Below, in pieces: positions 29,887 to 41,760 of a DNA stretch of 64,000 bases. The DNA is from Nematostella vectensis (Eukaryota; Cnidaria; Anthozoa; Actiniaria; Edwardsiidae). Position numbers and translations under genes: made by a program. Each line of letters opens with the position of its first letter. Position 1 is the stretch's first letter. The stretch is from NCBI RefSeq assembly GCF_932526225.1, contig NC_064046.1:11247719-11311718 (forward strand), read 5' to 3'. A model generated the notes under the pieces. That model was not told the DNA's origin. It did no database searches and saw only the letters and a list, made by a program, of their open reading frames with translations.

Positions 29887-31502
29887 TTCTGAAGGCCACC
29901 AAAGTACAATTTGTTACTTCGTAAACTAATTCAGTTAATGGTCCAGCTTCGTAACCGCACTCATGCTTAAATTTTCTGCAATACACGGCTTGTAGTGTTG
30001 CTACTAACTTAAGACAAATCTGGCCTGGTGCAATATATAGCCCAGCGCTGGCGGGTCTGCCCCTTTAAGGAAAGTGCTCATTTACGTCACTGAGGGGATT
30101 CTAATAGGTCGAGGCAAAAGCTAATACTTAGTTTCTAAGTAGATATGCAAATGAATACAGGACCGAAAATACAATGCTCAATATTTCGCTCAGGTATTAT
30201 GGCGCCCTGTGGCGTTTGTTTATGTTTTGCGAGAAATATTTTTATTAGCGTGGAAAATAATATAATTCATTAAAAATCTTATGGGATAAGACTGGTGCAC
30301 AGCATATATATATAAAAAAAAACAGGATATGGGAAAAGGATCGCTACAAAAAAGTAAAAGAAAACCGTGCACGGAAAAACGCGATCCCAATCTTGATAAT
30401 AACGAGTGTTTTAAATCGCAGAAAGCTTTCAAAACAAAATGTTTTGCATTTGAGTGTACAACCTATAGCATATAGATGGATTTGATGGTTTTATATTCGG
30501 CGAACGTGTCCTCGATAAAAGAGGTTCAGGCCATTTGAGAAGACCCTTAATTAATCTTTCTCTCCATCATGTCAAAGCTGTCAAGTTCTACTCTACTTAA
30601 GGCTAACAAAAGTTTACTCTGCTCTCGTCATTTCGATTACCAGCTCTCGTGTTATTATTTGTAACGTTTTTGTGATAGGCTATGCTTTTTTTATGTAAAC
30701 AGTCGAAGGGGATGAACGTGTTATTCGGCATAGACCAGATATTTTTTGTGTTTCTCTTTATCACTCGGAAATCTCTCGAAGTAGAAGATGCAATTCGTTT
30801 CCACACAATGACATCCACTGACGCGCAATGCACGAAAATAGATTATAAATAAAGAAACAATTTTCATTAATGTGCACGGAAGCCGTTTAAACTGTGAGTT
30901 GGAATTTGTGAGAACATGCGAGATTTAACGGTTTTTGTAACTTTTGCTTCATTCGTCTCGTTCGAAGCTCGTTGTTCATTTTCCATGATCCCCTGGCGGA
31001 CCATTGGTTGCGCGCGGTGCGATAGCATGAGAGAAGTCCTTGGTAGATCATGTATCTACGTGCGCGTGTCATTTATTGATATGCTAATCATCAATTGCAT
31101 GTTATGAAGTGGTGGTTGTGAGCGAGAGAAACAACGACATCATCAATTTAGTTTTACGATTCAAGAAAAGAAGGGATCAACACCATTAGGTTATGCAAGA
31201 AAATGATCAGAAATTCTATGTATAACTCCAGGCGTGGAAAAGCAAAGATGTGATTAGGATAGACATTAATAGTACTTTATAAATATATTTATTGCTTTCA
31301 ATAATATATATAGTACGGCACCGCCATCACCGCCCTTCGCCGCTCAAAGCATTTCTCCTAACGACCATACTACATAGTTCAGCCCTTTTTAAAAACTGTT
31401 TTTAATAGTTTATCAGAATAACAAATTACTTGCATAATGGCGGGTGGAAATGTGTGTGTATGCGTTTATCCTTTATTTCTTTAGATATCAGTGCACTAAT
31501 AT
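29887..31502. other. Intergenic, no gene recognised
   Basis: Upstream region of the 197-aa gene followed by AT-rich sequence. Small frames overlap on both strands around 30887-31107 and have no recognisable domain. A GCCATCACCGCC word at 31323 is the only GC-rich spot. Confidence 0.35.
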
Positions 31503-31511
31503 CCAGCGTTG

Positions 31512-31592
31512 TTTCCTGCTAGCAGAGGCCTCATTTCTTTGTATTGCCAGCCCAGCGAAATACAAAGAAAAGAGGCCTCTGCTAGCAGGGAA
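31512..31592. mobile_element. 81-bp Mutator-like foldback with 9-bp target duplication
   Basis: TTTCCTGCTAGCAGAGGCCT at the left and AGGCCTCTGCTAGCAGGGAA at the right pair almost perfectly, with TTTCTTTGTATT/AATACAAAGAAA extending the stem. Flanked by CCAGCGTTG on both sides (31503-31511, 31593-31601). Confidence 0.8.
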
Positions 31593-32934
31593 CCAGCGTT
31601 GCTAAAGGTGCATCAACCACACCTTAAGTGCTGTTTCGAATCAATATTGGAATTATGTGAAGAAGTCTTATGAAATAGCCATCTGAAAACAAATCTAACA
31701 TTTACCAAATTGAATCACAAATATTGCAAAAGCTTTTACAAATTAGCCAATAGGAAGGCTTCCTTGCACTGGATGACAAAATGGCGGCAAGCAGAAACTC
31801 TTTAACGTTATTCGTGAACCCCCATTACAGGTAAAGCATATTCGCAGCCACTCCTTTAAACACAAAAAAATTTTCATAGGTAAACTAGTTACCGCCCCAA
31901 ACGCTTTCGCTGCCCTCGAAGATAGTGCCATAACAAACGTTAGAAAAAATAACTTAAAATCATATAAAAGCGCAAACGTTTTGAGGGTTTTCTATCCATT
32001 AGTGTGTTAAAAGATCCTATGAAGTTCGGTGCTTTACAGGGTATCATTTTGCGGGTAATGAGATCTCACGGCTCCATATATCCGGTAAAAATAACAGTGC
32101 TGTGGCTTAACATACCAGTAATCGTAAAACAATTACCAGCAGGATTCAAAGTGGTTAGTAGACAGCCAGGCTATGTTTTTTTTTTTATCATTTCGGATTT
32201 TTTACTTCACGGTGGCCGCATAAATAAAAGAACCATCGCTAATATTTTGAATATATGTGAAAAGGTACTTTCTTTTAATCAACGCTGGGCATTATAGTTC
32301 TCCTCTTGATATTATTAACCTGGTCAAAACGTCGTCTTCTGAGGGAAAGAAAAACCTGAATATATAGAACTTCTAGCGACTGTTAAGAACTATTTTCTGT
32401 GTTCTATGTCTTTTGAAGCTGGCGAAGTATTGTATTAAGAAAATTTTATTAGTTGCATATTGTGTTTTCCCCAAGTTGGACTCTGTTCCCTTTTTCACGT
32501 TTTCATGTTACACGTGAAAAAAGTCGAGTCGGAAAAAAAAAATCCCTCCCGGGCATTTAAGGTAGCCTGCCGAGTCAATAGCTTCGAAAACATCTGTATT
32601 CAAAGTGTGACCCGACGCTGACATGCAATCAAGATTCGCACGATCTCAGTCTCCCTTTAAATACTTTAAAAGAAATATCTGAGATCACAACACTTTTATA
32701 GTTAAAAATTCATACTTTTGTGATATCAAATCAATTTCTTGATTCTTGAGAAACTTCATAAAGAGGTGCTTGTCGTATCTTAAAATTTCTAATTATGTAT
32801 TCGATTCTTCGGCAAAAATCTATCGAAAGAAAGTTTGAAAACCATCGGAATTTGTTATCCCCCACCCCCCCCCCCCCCCCCCCCCCACAAAAAATGACGC
32901 ACAATCTCACTTTGTTTCTTATTGTTATATTTAA

Positions 32935-35490
32935 CCCTTTCCGGACCAGGTAGCACTACAGTGCTACCTGACCACGTTGTCATATAATTAGGGAGTTCTG
33001 TGGTACCCATTTGCCGTGAATTAGAACTTTTAGGGGCCTGGGCACTAAAATATGTAAGAGGAAGCCATTTTCTTTTGAGACATTCAAAGATCATCGATTT
33101 CTCGTGTTTTGGAGTGATATTTTTCAATTTTTCGACCTGATGTTTACAGCTGGGGTATTTAAAAATGGCGTCAGTTAGAGTGAGAAGAAATCGGCAGCGA
33201 AATCTAACGGTAGATGAAGTTTTATCGAGTGTTTTTGACGAAAACACAACAGATTTGGACTCTTCTGACTCGGAGGATGGCGAAGATGAATTACCAACGT
33301 TATTCCCGGCAATTCCAGCCGATCTAGAAGACGATTCTGTCGAAAGTGTAAGCTCTTATGAGGACTCCAGCAGCTCTTCGAGTGATTCAGAGTTTGATCG
33401 ACGTCAAAGTGTGACAAATCAGCGACAAGAGAAAGCGAGAAATCTTCGTGAATGTTCACAAAATGCTCGAAGAACTATTCGAGGGGTTCGCAGAGGAAGA
33501 GGTGCCAGGCGAGGCAGAGCAATTTCAGTTCAACAAAGGAGAGAAATCCAAGATGGCGGCCGTCAACAATATATTTGGTCGAAAGAGGTCAACAGAAGAA
33601 TTTTAAAACCGTTTACAAATGCTGTTGGGCTGGCAAATAGAGGACAGAGGAGGGAGAAATCTGCTCTTGAGTATTTTGAATTATTTTTTGACCAAGAGGT
33701 TTGGGATTGCCTCGTCACTATGACCAACCTGAATGCAGAGAGGAAGGGAGCCAAGGGTACTAGTGGTGGACAATGGAAACCAATAACACAGGATGAAATG
33801 AAGGCCTTTTTTGGCTTGAACATTGCTATGGGAATTGTTAAACTTCCTGAGGCAAAAATGTATTGGCAGAAGAAAATATGGCTCTTGACTGTTCCCTCAT
33901 TCAGTCAAGTCATGTCTCGTAACAGATTCTTTCAGATTCTACAGTACATTCATGTCTCAGATGACTCCAACATTGTGCCTTCTGCGCAACCTGGTTATGA
34001 TAAATTGCATAAAATCAAGCCACTTTTGAATCTTCTTTTCCCTAAATTTGAAAATGCCTACAATCTGCACAAAAACATTTCAATTGATGAGTGCATGATT
34101 CCATGGAGAGGACGTTTATCATTTCGCCAGTTTATTGCGAACAAACCTGTCCGGTTTGGTATCAAGGTTTGGGTGCTAGCCGATTCTGAATCAAAGTATG
34201 TCTACCGACAGCAACTGTACATTGGAAAGAATCCTGGGGAAAGAGCTGAGGTTGGACTGGCAGCAAGGGTTGTAAAAGAGCTGTGTTCAGGCCTTGAAGG
34301 TATGGGACATCACCTCTATACTGACAACTATTATACCAGTGTTGAACTCTATCAGTTCTTGTTTGACAACCAAATATATGCATGTGGAACAATAAAGGGA
34401 AACAGAAAAAACTTTGCAAAGGAGGTTCTATTTGAGAATACAAGAGGACTTGCTAGGGGTAGTAGTAAGTGGCTTATGTGTGGACCTCTTCTGGCAGTGG
34501 GGTGGCTTGACAACAAGGCTGTATATTTTTTATCTACAATTCACCCCCCTGAGTTTCCAGTTCGTGCTCCAGTCCATGCAAGAAATGTCAAAAGAAGAGG
34601 TGCAGGTGAAGGAGGACAAAGTGGCGATATTCCTTGCCCACCCCTTCTCAAAGATTATAATGCCTATATGGGGGGTGTGGACCAGTCTGACCAGATGCTT
34701 AGGTACTATACATGTATCAGAAAGACGGTGAAATGGTACCGTCGTGTACTGTTTCATGAAGTAGAGGTGGCAATCCACAATGCTTTTGTGTTAGAGTGTG
34801 AGGATAGAGAGGGTACACCTAGACCAATCAGAACCTCTCTGGAGTTCAGAGAAGAGCTTGCTGAGAACTTGATTGGCAACATGCGGGTTGCCCATAATGC
34901 TGCCCAGAGACCCCCCAGAAATGAGGAGCTAAGACTGACTGATGTTGGTTTGCATTTGCCTGAAATGCGTCAGGATAAGGGTAACTGTGCTGTTTGTAGT
35001 AAGAAAATAAGAAAAACCCACTCTGACAGGTATAAGGATGTGCCATTGGCCAGAAGACCCAAGGTTCCCTACGTGCCACGCCCTAGCATCTATTGCAATG
35101 TGTGTAATGTCTTCCTCTGCTTGCAGAAAGATCAAAACTGTTGGAAAGATTTCCATACAAAAGTGGAGTACTGGCGATAGACTATGTTTTTAGGTGTTTT
35201 TGCATTGACATTTTCTAGTTTTTATGAAATTATATGTTATGTGTCTAAAGATAAAATATTGATTTTTAGTATGATATTTTTTGATAAATTCTTATTTTGT
35301 AAATTCAATTTCCATCAAACCAATGTACTGAGTACTGAAATATCTAATTTAAAGTAAAGAACAACATTTAAGCTTTAATTTCATATATAACATAAAGTAC
35401 ATTTCAAAGTCTGGGTTGTCCCAATAAATATTCTTTCGTTATCACACATTTGCTCTTGTTTTGGGCCTCAGGAGCCTGGGTATGAAAGGG
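32935..35490 (+). mobile_element. Intact piggyBac transposon with TTAA target duplication
   Basis: The element starts CCCTTTCCGGACCAGG and ends CCTGGGTATGAAAGGG. The ends form imperfect terminal inverted repeats beginning with the CCCTTT typical of piggyBac, flanked on both sides by TTAA (32931-32934 and 35491-35494). A subterminal palindrome (AGGTAGCACT ... AGTGCTACCT) lies at 32948-32969. It carries one full-length transposase (33165-35180). The host sequence on both sides is one copy of a tandem duplication whose other copy (36117-37243) has an unoccupied TTAA at the same point, which fixes the limits exactly. Intact frame, ends and TTAA suggest a recent insertion. Confidence 0.93.
33165..35180 (+). 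CDS. piggyBac transposase (DDE_Tnp_1_7), 671 aa
   Basis: Cut-and-paste transposase. Residues 1-150 are acidic/Ser-rich then Arg-rich and probably disordered. The RNase-H-like core carries the catalytic Asp residues in SIDECMIPWRGR (D308), LYTDNYYTS (D387) and GGVDQSDQM (D506, with the family's D509). KMYWQKK, SRNRFFQILQYIHVSDD and KTVKWYRRVLFHEVEVAIHNA are typical of PGBD4-like proteins. The C-terminus has a cysteine-rich zinc-binding tail (CAVCSKK, YCNVCNVFLCLQKDQNCW). No stop or frameshift was found. Start chosen at the first in-frame ATG, about 230 bp inside the left end. It is probably active or recently active, or a domesticated PGBD; the intact ends favour a transposon. Confidence 0.95.
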   Translation: MASVRVRRNRQRNLTVDEVLSSVFDENTTDLDSSDSEDGEDELPTLFPAIPADLEDDSVESVSSYEDSSSSSSDSEFDRRQSVTNQRQEKARNLRECSQNARRTIRGVRRGRGARRGRAISVQQRREIQDGGRQQYIWSKEVNRRILKPFTNAVGLANRGQRREKSALEYFELFFDQEVWDCLVTMTNLNAERKGAKGTSGGQWKPITQDEMKAFFGLNIAMGIVKLPEAKMYWQKKIWLLTVPSFSQVMSRNRFFQILQYIHVSDDSNIVPSAQPGYDKLHKIKPLLNLLFPKFENAYNLHKNISIDECMIPWRGRLSFRQFIANKPVRFGIKVWVLADSESKYVYRQQLYIGKNPGERAEVGLAARVVKELCSGLEGMGHHLYTDNYYTSVELYQFLFDNQIYACGTIKGNRKNFAKEVLFENTRGLARGSSKWLMCGPLLAVGWLDNKAVYFLSTIHPPEFPVRAPVHARNVKRRGAGEGGQSGDIPCPPLLKDYNAYMGGVDQSDQMLRYYTCIRKTVKWYRRVLFHEVEVAIHNAFVLECEDREGTPRPIRTSLEFREELAENLIGNMRVAHNAAQRPPRNEELRLTDVGLHLPEMRQDKGNCAVCSKKIRKTHSDRYKDVPLARRPKVPYVPRPSIYCNVCNVFLCLQKDQNCWKDFHTKVEYWR

Positions 35491-36116
35491 TTAAGCAAGA
35501 GAGCAGATCTTATGCTTTCTTGATTTAAGGCATAGTAAGCAAAGAAACTCCGTTTAAATCTCAAGGTATAAAATTAAAACGCCTATTTTGGCATCTGTTA
35601 GGGTTATTTCTGAATTTTTGAGCCAGTGAAGGTTTACAATAAACTATTCTCAGATCTTGAGAATCTTGACTCCTCTTTCCCTCAAGGGGGTATGGCGACT
35701 GTCGGATTCGCCTACGTTATTAATTTGATGTTCCTTTGAGCAATATTTCCTTTCGAATACCAAGACAAATTTCTAAAGTGATAGGGTTCCCTGTTGCTTT
35801 AGCATAAAGAAGGTGTTTTATTCACACTTTTAATGACCGGAATTCGAAGCTCTTTTAAGTGAGGAAAAAAAAAAGTCTATGTTTACGCTATTGCTATTGT
35901 GGTTGTTCGACACAGTGTTTTGAAGAGGTACTTAGTAGAAAAGTGGGACCCAATGTTTTCACTGCATTGAATCAAGGTAAAATTTATTGAAAACCTTATC
36001 AAATGTCAGGCTGTTTTTATGACATCGACAATATATTTTTTTAAATATTAACTTACAGGCATGTTGGAAACAGTCCACAGTACAGACGCACAGTCCTGTT
36101 CAGACCACAGTCCAGA

Positions 36117-37243
36117 CTGTTAAGAACTATTTTCTGTGTTTATGCCTTTTGAAGCTTGCGAAGTATAATTGTATTAAGAAAATTTTATTAGTTGCATATT
36201 GTGTTTTCCCCAAGTTGGACTCTGTTCCTTTTTCACGTTTTCATGTTACACGTGAAAAAAGTCGAGTCGGAAAAAAAAATCCCTCCCGGGCATTTAAGGT
36301 AGCCTGCCGAGTCAATAGCTTCGAAAACATCTGTATTCAAAGTGTGACCCGACGCTGCATGCAATCAAGATTCGCACGATCTCTGTCTCCCTTTAAATAC
36401 TTTAAAAGAAATATCTGAGATCACAACACTTTTATAGTTATAAATTCTTGCTTTTTTGATATCATATCAATTTCTTGATTCTTGAGAAACTTCATAAAGA
36501 GGTGCTTGTCGTATCTTAAAATTTCTAATTATTTATTCGATTTTTCGGCAAAAATCTATCGAAAGAAAGTTTGAAAACCATCGGAATTTGTTATCCCCCC
36601 ATCCCCACAAGAAAAAGACGCACAATCTCACTTTGTTTCTTATTGTTTTATTTAAGCAAGAGAGCAGATCTTATGCTTTCTTGATTAAAGGCATAGTTAG
36701 CAAAGAAACTCCGTTTAAATCTAAGGTAAAGGTATAAAATTAAAACGCCTATTTTGGCATCTGTTAGGGTTATTTCTGAATTTTTGAGCCAGTGAAGGTT
36801 TACCATAACTAGACTCAGATCTTGAGAATCTTGACTTGTATGGCGACAGTCGGATTCGCCTACGCTATTAATTTGATGTTCCTTTGAGCAATATTTCCTT
36901 TCGAATACCAAGACAAATTTCTAAAGTGATAGGGTTCCCTGTTGCTTTAGCATAAAGTTGGTGTTTCATTCAAACTTTTAATGACCGGAATTGGAAGCTC
37001 TTTTAAGTGAGGCAAAAAAAAAAAAAAAAAAAAAAAAAAACGTCTATGTTTACGCTATTGCTATTGTGGTTGTTCGACCCAGTGTTTTGAAGAGGTACTT
37101 AGTAGAAAAGTGGGACCCAATGTTTTCAATGCATTGAATCAAGGTAAAATTTATTGAAAACCTTATCAAATGTCAGGCTGTTTTTATGACATCGACAATA
37201 TTTTTTTAATATTTAACTTACAGGCATGTTGGAAACAGTCCAC
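36117..37243. repeat. Segmental tandem duplication, copy B (empty piggyBac site)
   Basis: Direct repeat of 32380-36078, separated from it by about 38 bp. The piggyBac integration point appears here as TTTTATTTAAGCAAGAGAGC (around 36646-36665) with a single TTAA. A run of about 22 A at 37015-37040 and a shorter C run distinguish it from copy A. Small open frames in it do not look coding. Confidence 0.9.
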
Positions 37244-38327
37244 TTGATTTGGGAGGCGGTGGAGTATGAAATTTAGGAAAATATCATTTTGCCCCGAGAG
37301 AAAAATAATTCGAGGCGAGAGTGAGATTTCTATATTTGCCTAATATTCGCGCTTAGCAGCTATTGAGGTGATAAGAATGTTTCTTTCGCGTATGAGCTTT
37401 GTGTTATTCGATCAAGTGACTTTTAATGATATTTGGGATACTTTTCGTGAGTGACTAGGTGTTATTCGTAAGTGATTTTCGAGAGCGAAATGTAACTATT
37501 CAGCAAATTCGGTCCTTTTTCGGGAATAACTTTGTGTTTTTCGAGAGTAAGTCGATGATACTTGGGTGTGCCCTTGGATTATTAGGCAGTAATTTGGTAT
37601 TTTCAGGAGTGTTCGGTTGATATTCGGAATTAAGTCGGTTCTATTCGAGACGAGTAACTCCGGAACACGATGGGCTCGCGGGCGCACGAAATCGGCGCTT
37701 TCAAATGACGGCAGATTTCCCCACTTTCGAATGCATTTCGCTTCCACGGTAACCAAAGGCGCGTTCTGTAAACAATGCACTGCCGATTGGCGCGAGCGCT
37801 GAAATCAGACCACCAAAGCAGCACAAATATTGTATCTGACGTTAATAAAAATCCAGGATTCAAAAGAAAATTTCATTGTCTTTCTCATGAGAACCTCTTT
37901 TTTCCCCCGTAAGTCCTCTGTTTTTCAGAAACTGACAAAACTCTCGAGCGTATGATTGTCAATCGATCAGAATTTTCTGGCGAGTGGGATATCTACTCGA
38001 GCGTCCTCTGTAAAAACACGAGAAAATAACCTATTAAATCAGACGAACAAACAAAACTTTCATGAACGTTTTCTTTGTTATGCTTCTCTGTGTATATGTC
38101 TTGAAAATCAGCTCGTCTAACCTAAAGCTTTTCAAGTTATTAAAGTTTTTGTGAGGTTCTCTATTTCGCATCTAGTCGAAAAATGAGATGGTTCGAGCGT
38201 ATAACGGGGATCGAGCGAATGAGTATCGATTTGATATCTAAATGAGATTTTTGGCCGATAGTATTTCGGCAGGGGATCGAGTAACTATTGATCTGTCTTT
38301 CCGGAAATTTCTCAGCCAAAGGACAAA
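37244..38327. other. Intergenic, no gene recognised
   Basis: Unique-looking sequence with recurring TATTCG/TTTTCGAGAGT words. Frames at 37496-37863 overlap on both strands and appear non-coding. It may include the promoter of the candidate gene starting at 38328. Confidence 0.3.
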
Positions 38328-40515
38328 ATGGCGACTGTTAATCTCTGCTTTGAAGGGAGAAATTTTCGCGCGCGTCCAGCGTTTCTCGAAGATGTGACGA
38401 ATCCGCAAGGATTGAATGAGTATGATTTTCTTTTTTGATTTTCATTGATTTAAAAATCCTGAAAGAACAAAATGTTTAATATAGATTCAAGTAAACGTTC
38501 TATAAAATCCATCGACTTTAGTTTGGTTTTTGTGAAGTTATTAGCTTTCAAAGTCAGAGCAAGCGTAATTCTCAGTCCACTTTGCCGTGGTTCCCAATTG
38601 TTCAACCGTAGGCCCACTCTATTTCATATAATATTCATAAATTCTTATTTTGTTATTTGAGAGTGTTTTTTGTACTTCACCCGCTAAAACCTGAACAGAG
38701 GGAAATTTGTTTACTTAAGCTATGTTCTTGTTAACTCTTCCATCCTAAATCAGCACAACTAATTCAAAACAAACGATATTCCTGGATTGAGTTTGCCCTT
38801 AGGGCTGGACCCTTCACAGAATGTAGTTGTAGAATATCATCTGAAGGCTGGATGACACTTGCTTGTAGGTTTTTCCTTAGGTTTTAATTTAACTTTTGGA
38901 ATGTGACAGGTCCAACATCTATTTTATTTGTATTAGTGCCTTCACATATGGAAAAAGGGTGCCCTTTACTTTGCTCCTATTTCTTGAGTGACCTACTGTA
39001 TGGAGAACTTGGCAGGTAGGCATGCTTGACCTCCCCCTCTTTAGCTAAAAAGATTCATTTGCATAAAAAAATATATGAGTACTTGGTAGCAGCTACTGCA
39101 CAGCTGCTCTAGAAGCTAGACTAGGAATTTGTCAAATCAGTTGAGTAGACTAATGTGTAGACAAAAACAAAAAGGACAGGCATCACTTACGTTATCAGGA
39201 ACATCCTAAAAAATTGTCATCAGTTTCTTGAAGCACTTTAACACCTCCTCAGTCTCAAAGATTCTGTTTCTATTTCCACTAGACTATGGTCTCTACCACA
39301 GCGGTCCTTAGTCTTAGCCTAGTCTGACAGTAAGGACAGCTGCACAAAATACTTTGACATTGCATCAATGGTTATGTAAATGATGTGTTTGTTCATAACA
39401 AACCAAAAATGATTTTAGGACATGTAAGGAAAACTATGTTCACCTGTGGCTATGCCATCCTCTATCACTTTTTGGTAATTTGTGGTTCCTTCTTATGATT
39501 TTGAGAGTCGGGTAAACAAAAACCCCCAGGATTCAAAAGAGGATTAGTTTACACTAAGTTTGTTTTTGCCTTGCTTTCTATTGCTCTTAATGATTTATAT
39601 AGTAGGAGATAGAAGTTTCGTTTCTAACTCTTCTTTTATTGATAAATAACTCAATAATAAAGTTTTGCTGCTGTAAAATTAAAGCAAGCTCTCCTGTACT
39701 CACTGTATAGGGCACCAATAACTATCAATCAAGTCTCACAACTCTTAATTAATAAATACTCGGAAAATCTAGGGGCATATAATTTTTTAATTGGTATAGT
39801 TGAATATATTTTGGTTGATATAGTTCTTTGGGTATCATGAACTAGAGTTATCACCTTTTATGGGATTCACAAGATAAGGCATAGAAGAGAAAGAAGGCTA
39901 ACAAGGACTTGGAATAGCAAGTAAAAATAAAGCTTTTTTAAGTAAAAGCAATCCAGAATAATAAAAATAGAGAAATCATAGATTCCACTCAGACAATAAC
40001 AGGTATTCTAAACCCTTGTACAGTTGTTAATGAAATACACCAGTACAAGCCAAGTAGCTTGGAAGGATTTCATGAAAAAGGTGGACTCATGTATCAAGGA
40101 TTTTTATGACTGCTTCAAGCTGCAAAAGAGTAAGTGGGTTTAAAAGACAATTCTAATACTACTATTTTTGCTTAGGAATATATTTTTTAGAGAAAAGATA
40201 AAGGCAAGATAAAAATTACTTTCTTGCCCAGTCATAATGAGATGCTTGAGATAGGAATTTAGCATTTTATAAATTATTCAAAGGGGAGTGATGCTCGAAT
40301 TGTATAGTACAAGGTTGTTATTAAAATATGTTAAGGGGTTTGAAATATACAGTACCGATGTTTGGAAAACAGTTACATGTAGATCAATTAGCAAAAAAAC
40401 ATCATGTAAGACATATTATTTAATAAATAACAGGTATTCTATTACAAATATCACCATGGACCTTCTGGTAAAAATTGAAGCTAGAATCCACAGAGCATAA
40501 ATGCTTTAAAAAAAC
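38328..40515 (+). CDS. Candidate exons of an unrecognised plus-strand gene
   Basis: Several stretches look like real exons, but I cannot join them into one gene. 38328-38422 opens with ATG in a good context (MATVNLCFEGRNFRARPAF). 38754-38871 (after ATCAG, before GTAGGT) reads NKRYSWIEFALRAGPF and SEGWMTLA. 38912-39014 (after GACAG, before GTAGGC) continues in phase as PTSILFVLVPSHMEKGCPL then YFLSDLLYGELG. 40022-40131 (after TACAG, before GTAAGT) reads TSQVAWKDFMKKVDSC then DFYDCFKLQK. 40439-40500 could be terminal. The 38754 and 38912 exons agree in phase; the others leave gaps that need missing exons. No family is recognised. Confidence 0.33.
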
Positions 40516-40551
40516 GATAGAATAATAATAAAAAAAAAAATTGACATGCTC

Positions 40552-40754
40552 ACAGACTTTATCCTTCTAAGGAAATCTTCCAGAGACTCCTTCCTCGGGG
40601 ATCTGTCCCATTGGGCCTCAATTTTCGTTCCTAGAGAAACAATCACATTGCAACTTCTCTTGTGCAGCCTTGACAACAGATTGGTAAGAAAATATGCGTC
40701 GCTCTTCTCGAACCCCGACAAAATTATTTCTTCAGAGAGACTCAAGCTTGTCAT
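40552..40754 (-). CDS. Possible first exon of an unrecognised minus-strand gene
   Basis: Minus strand: ATG at 40754 (MTSLSLSEEIILSGFEKSDA), open to a consensus donor GTGAGC at 40551. It contains DAYFLTNLLSRLHKR and SLEDFLRRIKS, which look like alpha-helical protein. The plus strand over the same bases is also open after an AG (FILLRKSSRDSFLGDLSHW), so only one of the two can be right. No downstream exon was identified. Confidence 0.28.
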
Positions 40755-41760
40755 AGAAGCTCAATTTTTTGCTGCTTTGTTTTTTATCTTCCACTATTAG
40801 TTGTTTTCCTTTCTAAATCCAATAATTTTGACAAGACTCCTTCGAACAGCCTTTGCCGCCATTTTTAATTCCGAGTGTTTTTGGATGGATAACCGCTGGT
40901 TTTTGCGGGCTCGCGAGAATACGAAAGCGCCGATTTTGACCACTTATTAGCCCACCGTGGAAAATTAAATGTGGACTTTAAAAGCACACTAGCATTACAC
41001 ACATTGGCACCAGTCGGGCCAAGACGGGACGCTAGCACAGTCTATTACCCGTGCAGTTCGGCAACCATGGACAGCTGTTTCGTCCTTATTAGGACTCGTC
41101 AGCATGGCATAGCCGGAAAATTAAAATCACGTTGTTGTGATACACGTGCAGTGACTCAAAATATCCAAACGACTTTTTGGTATTAGAAATACACCCCCGT
41201 CAAATCTATTTATCGATGGTCATTGTTTATAAACCACTTCAATTAATTGATGGGACTGGGAAAATGCTATATTCGTATTTATTACCAATATGATAAGGTT
41301 TTCCCTCGGGCAACTACTGAATGTGGTGCCATCTAGTGTTTAGCACTTAAATATAAGTCTTCACCCATTGAGCCAGTAATTTTAACATCTAGGTCATATT
41401 TCAACTGTGTACACCTGCCTGCAAAGGCCTCGATCTACAAAAATCCTATAAACCTGTCAAGTTTTATAGGTTTTGTGTGTTTGGAAGAAAGTGTAGAATG
41501 CGAATGCTAGTGCAAAACAAACCGCATAATGATGCATCAATACCTTCAATGTTCTCAAATGCGCTAATAAGAACAATAATTCTACAGTACAAATTCATTT
41601 TAATCTTCTCGCCTTTATTTCTCTCGCTTCTGTGAAGGTCCGGCAAAGAAATACCGAGGATCGAGATTTTTTTAACGGATTTTTTATGTTTTGGCCGCGT
41701 GGAGAATGGGACAAGCCAAAAATGGGGAGAGGGGGCGGAGGGCTCGCCCCCAGACTCAAT

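Larger units (their letters stand above)
32380..36078. repeat. Segmental tandem duplication, copy A (contains piggyBac)
   Basis: Begins CTGTTAAGAACTATTTTCTG and ends GGAAACAGTCCAC. Without the 2556-bp element and one TTAA it is about 1.14 kb, matching copy B nearly base for base apart from homopolymer lengths and scattered substitutions. No conserved gene is recognised inside it. Confidence 0.9.
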
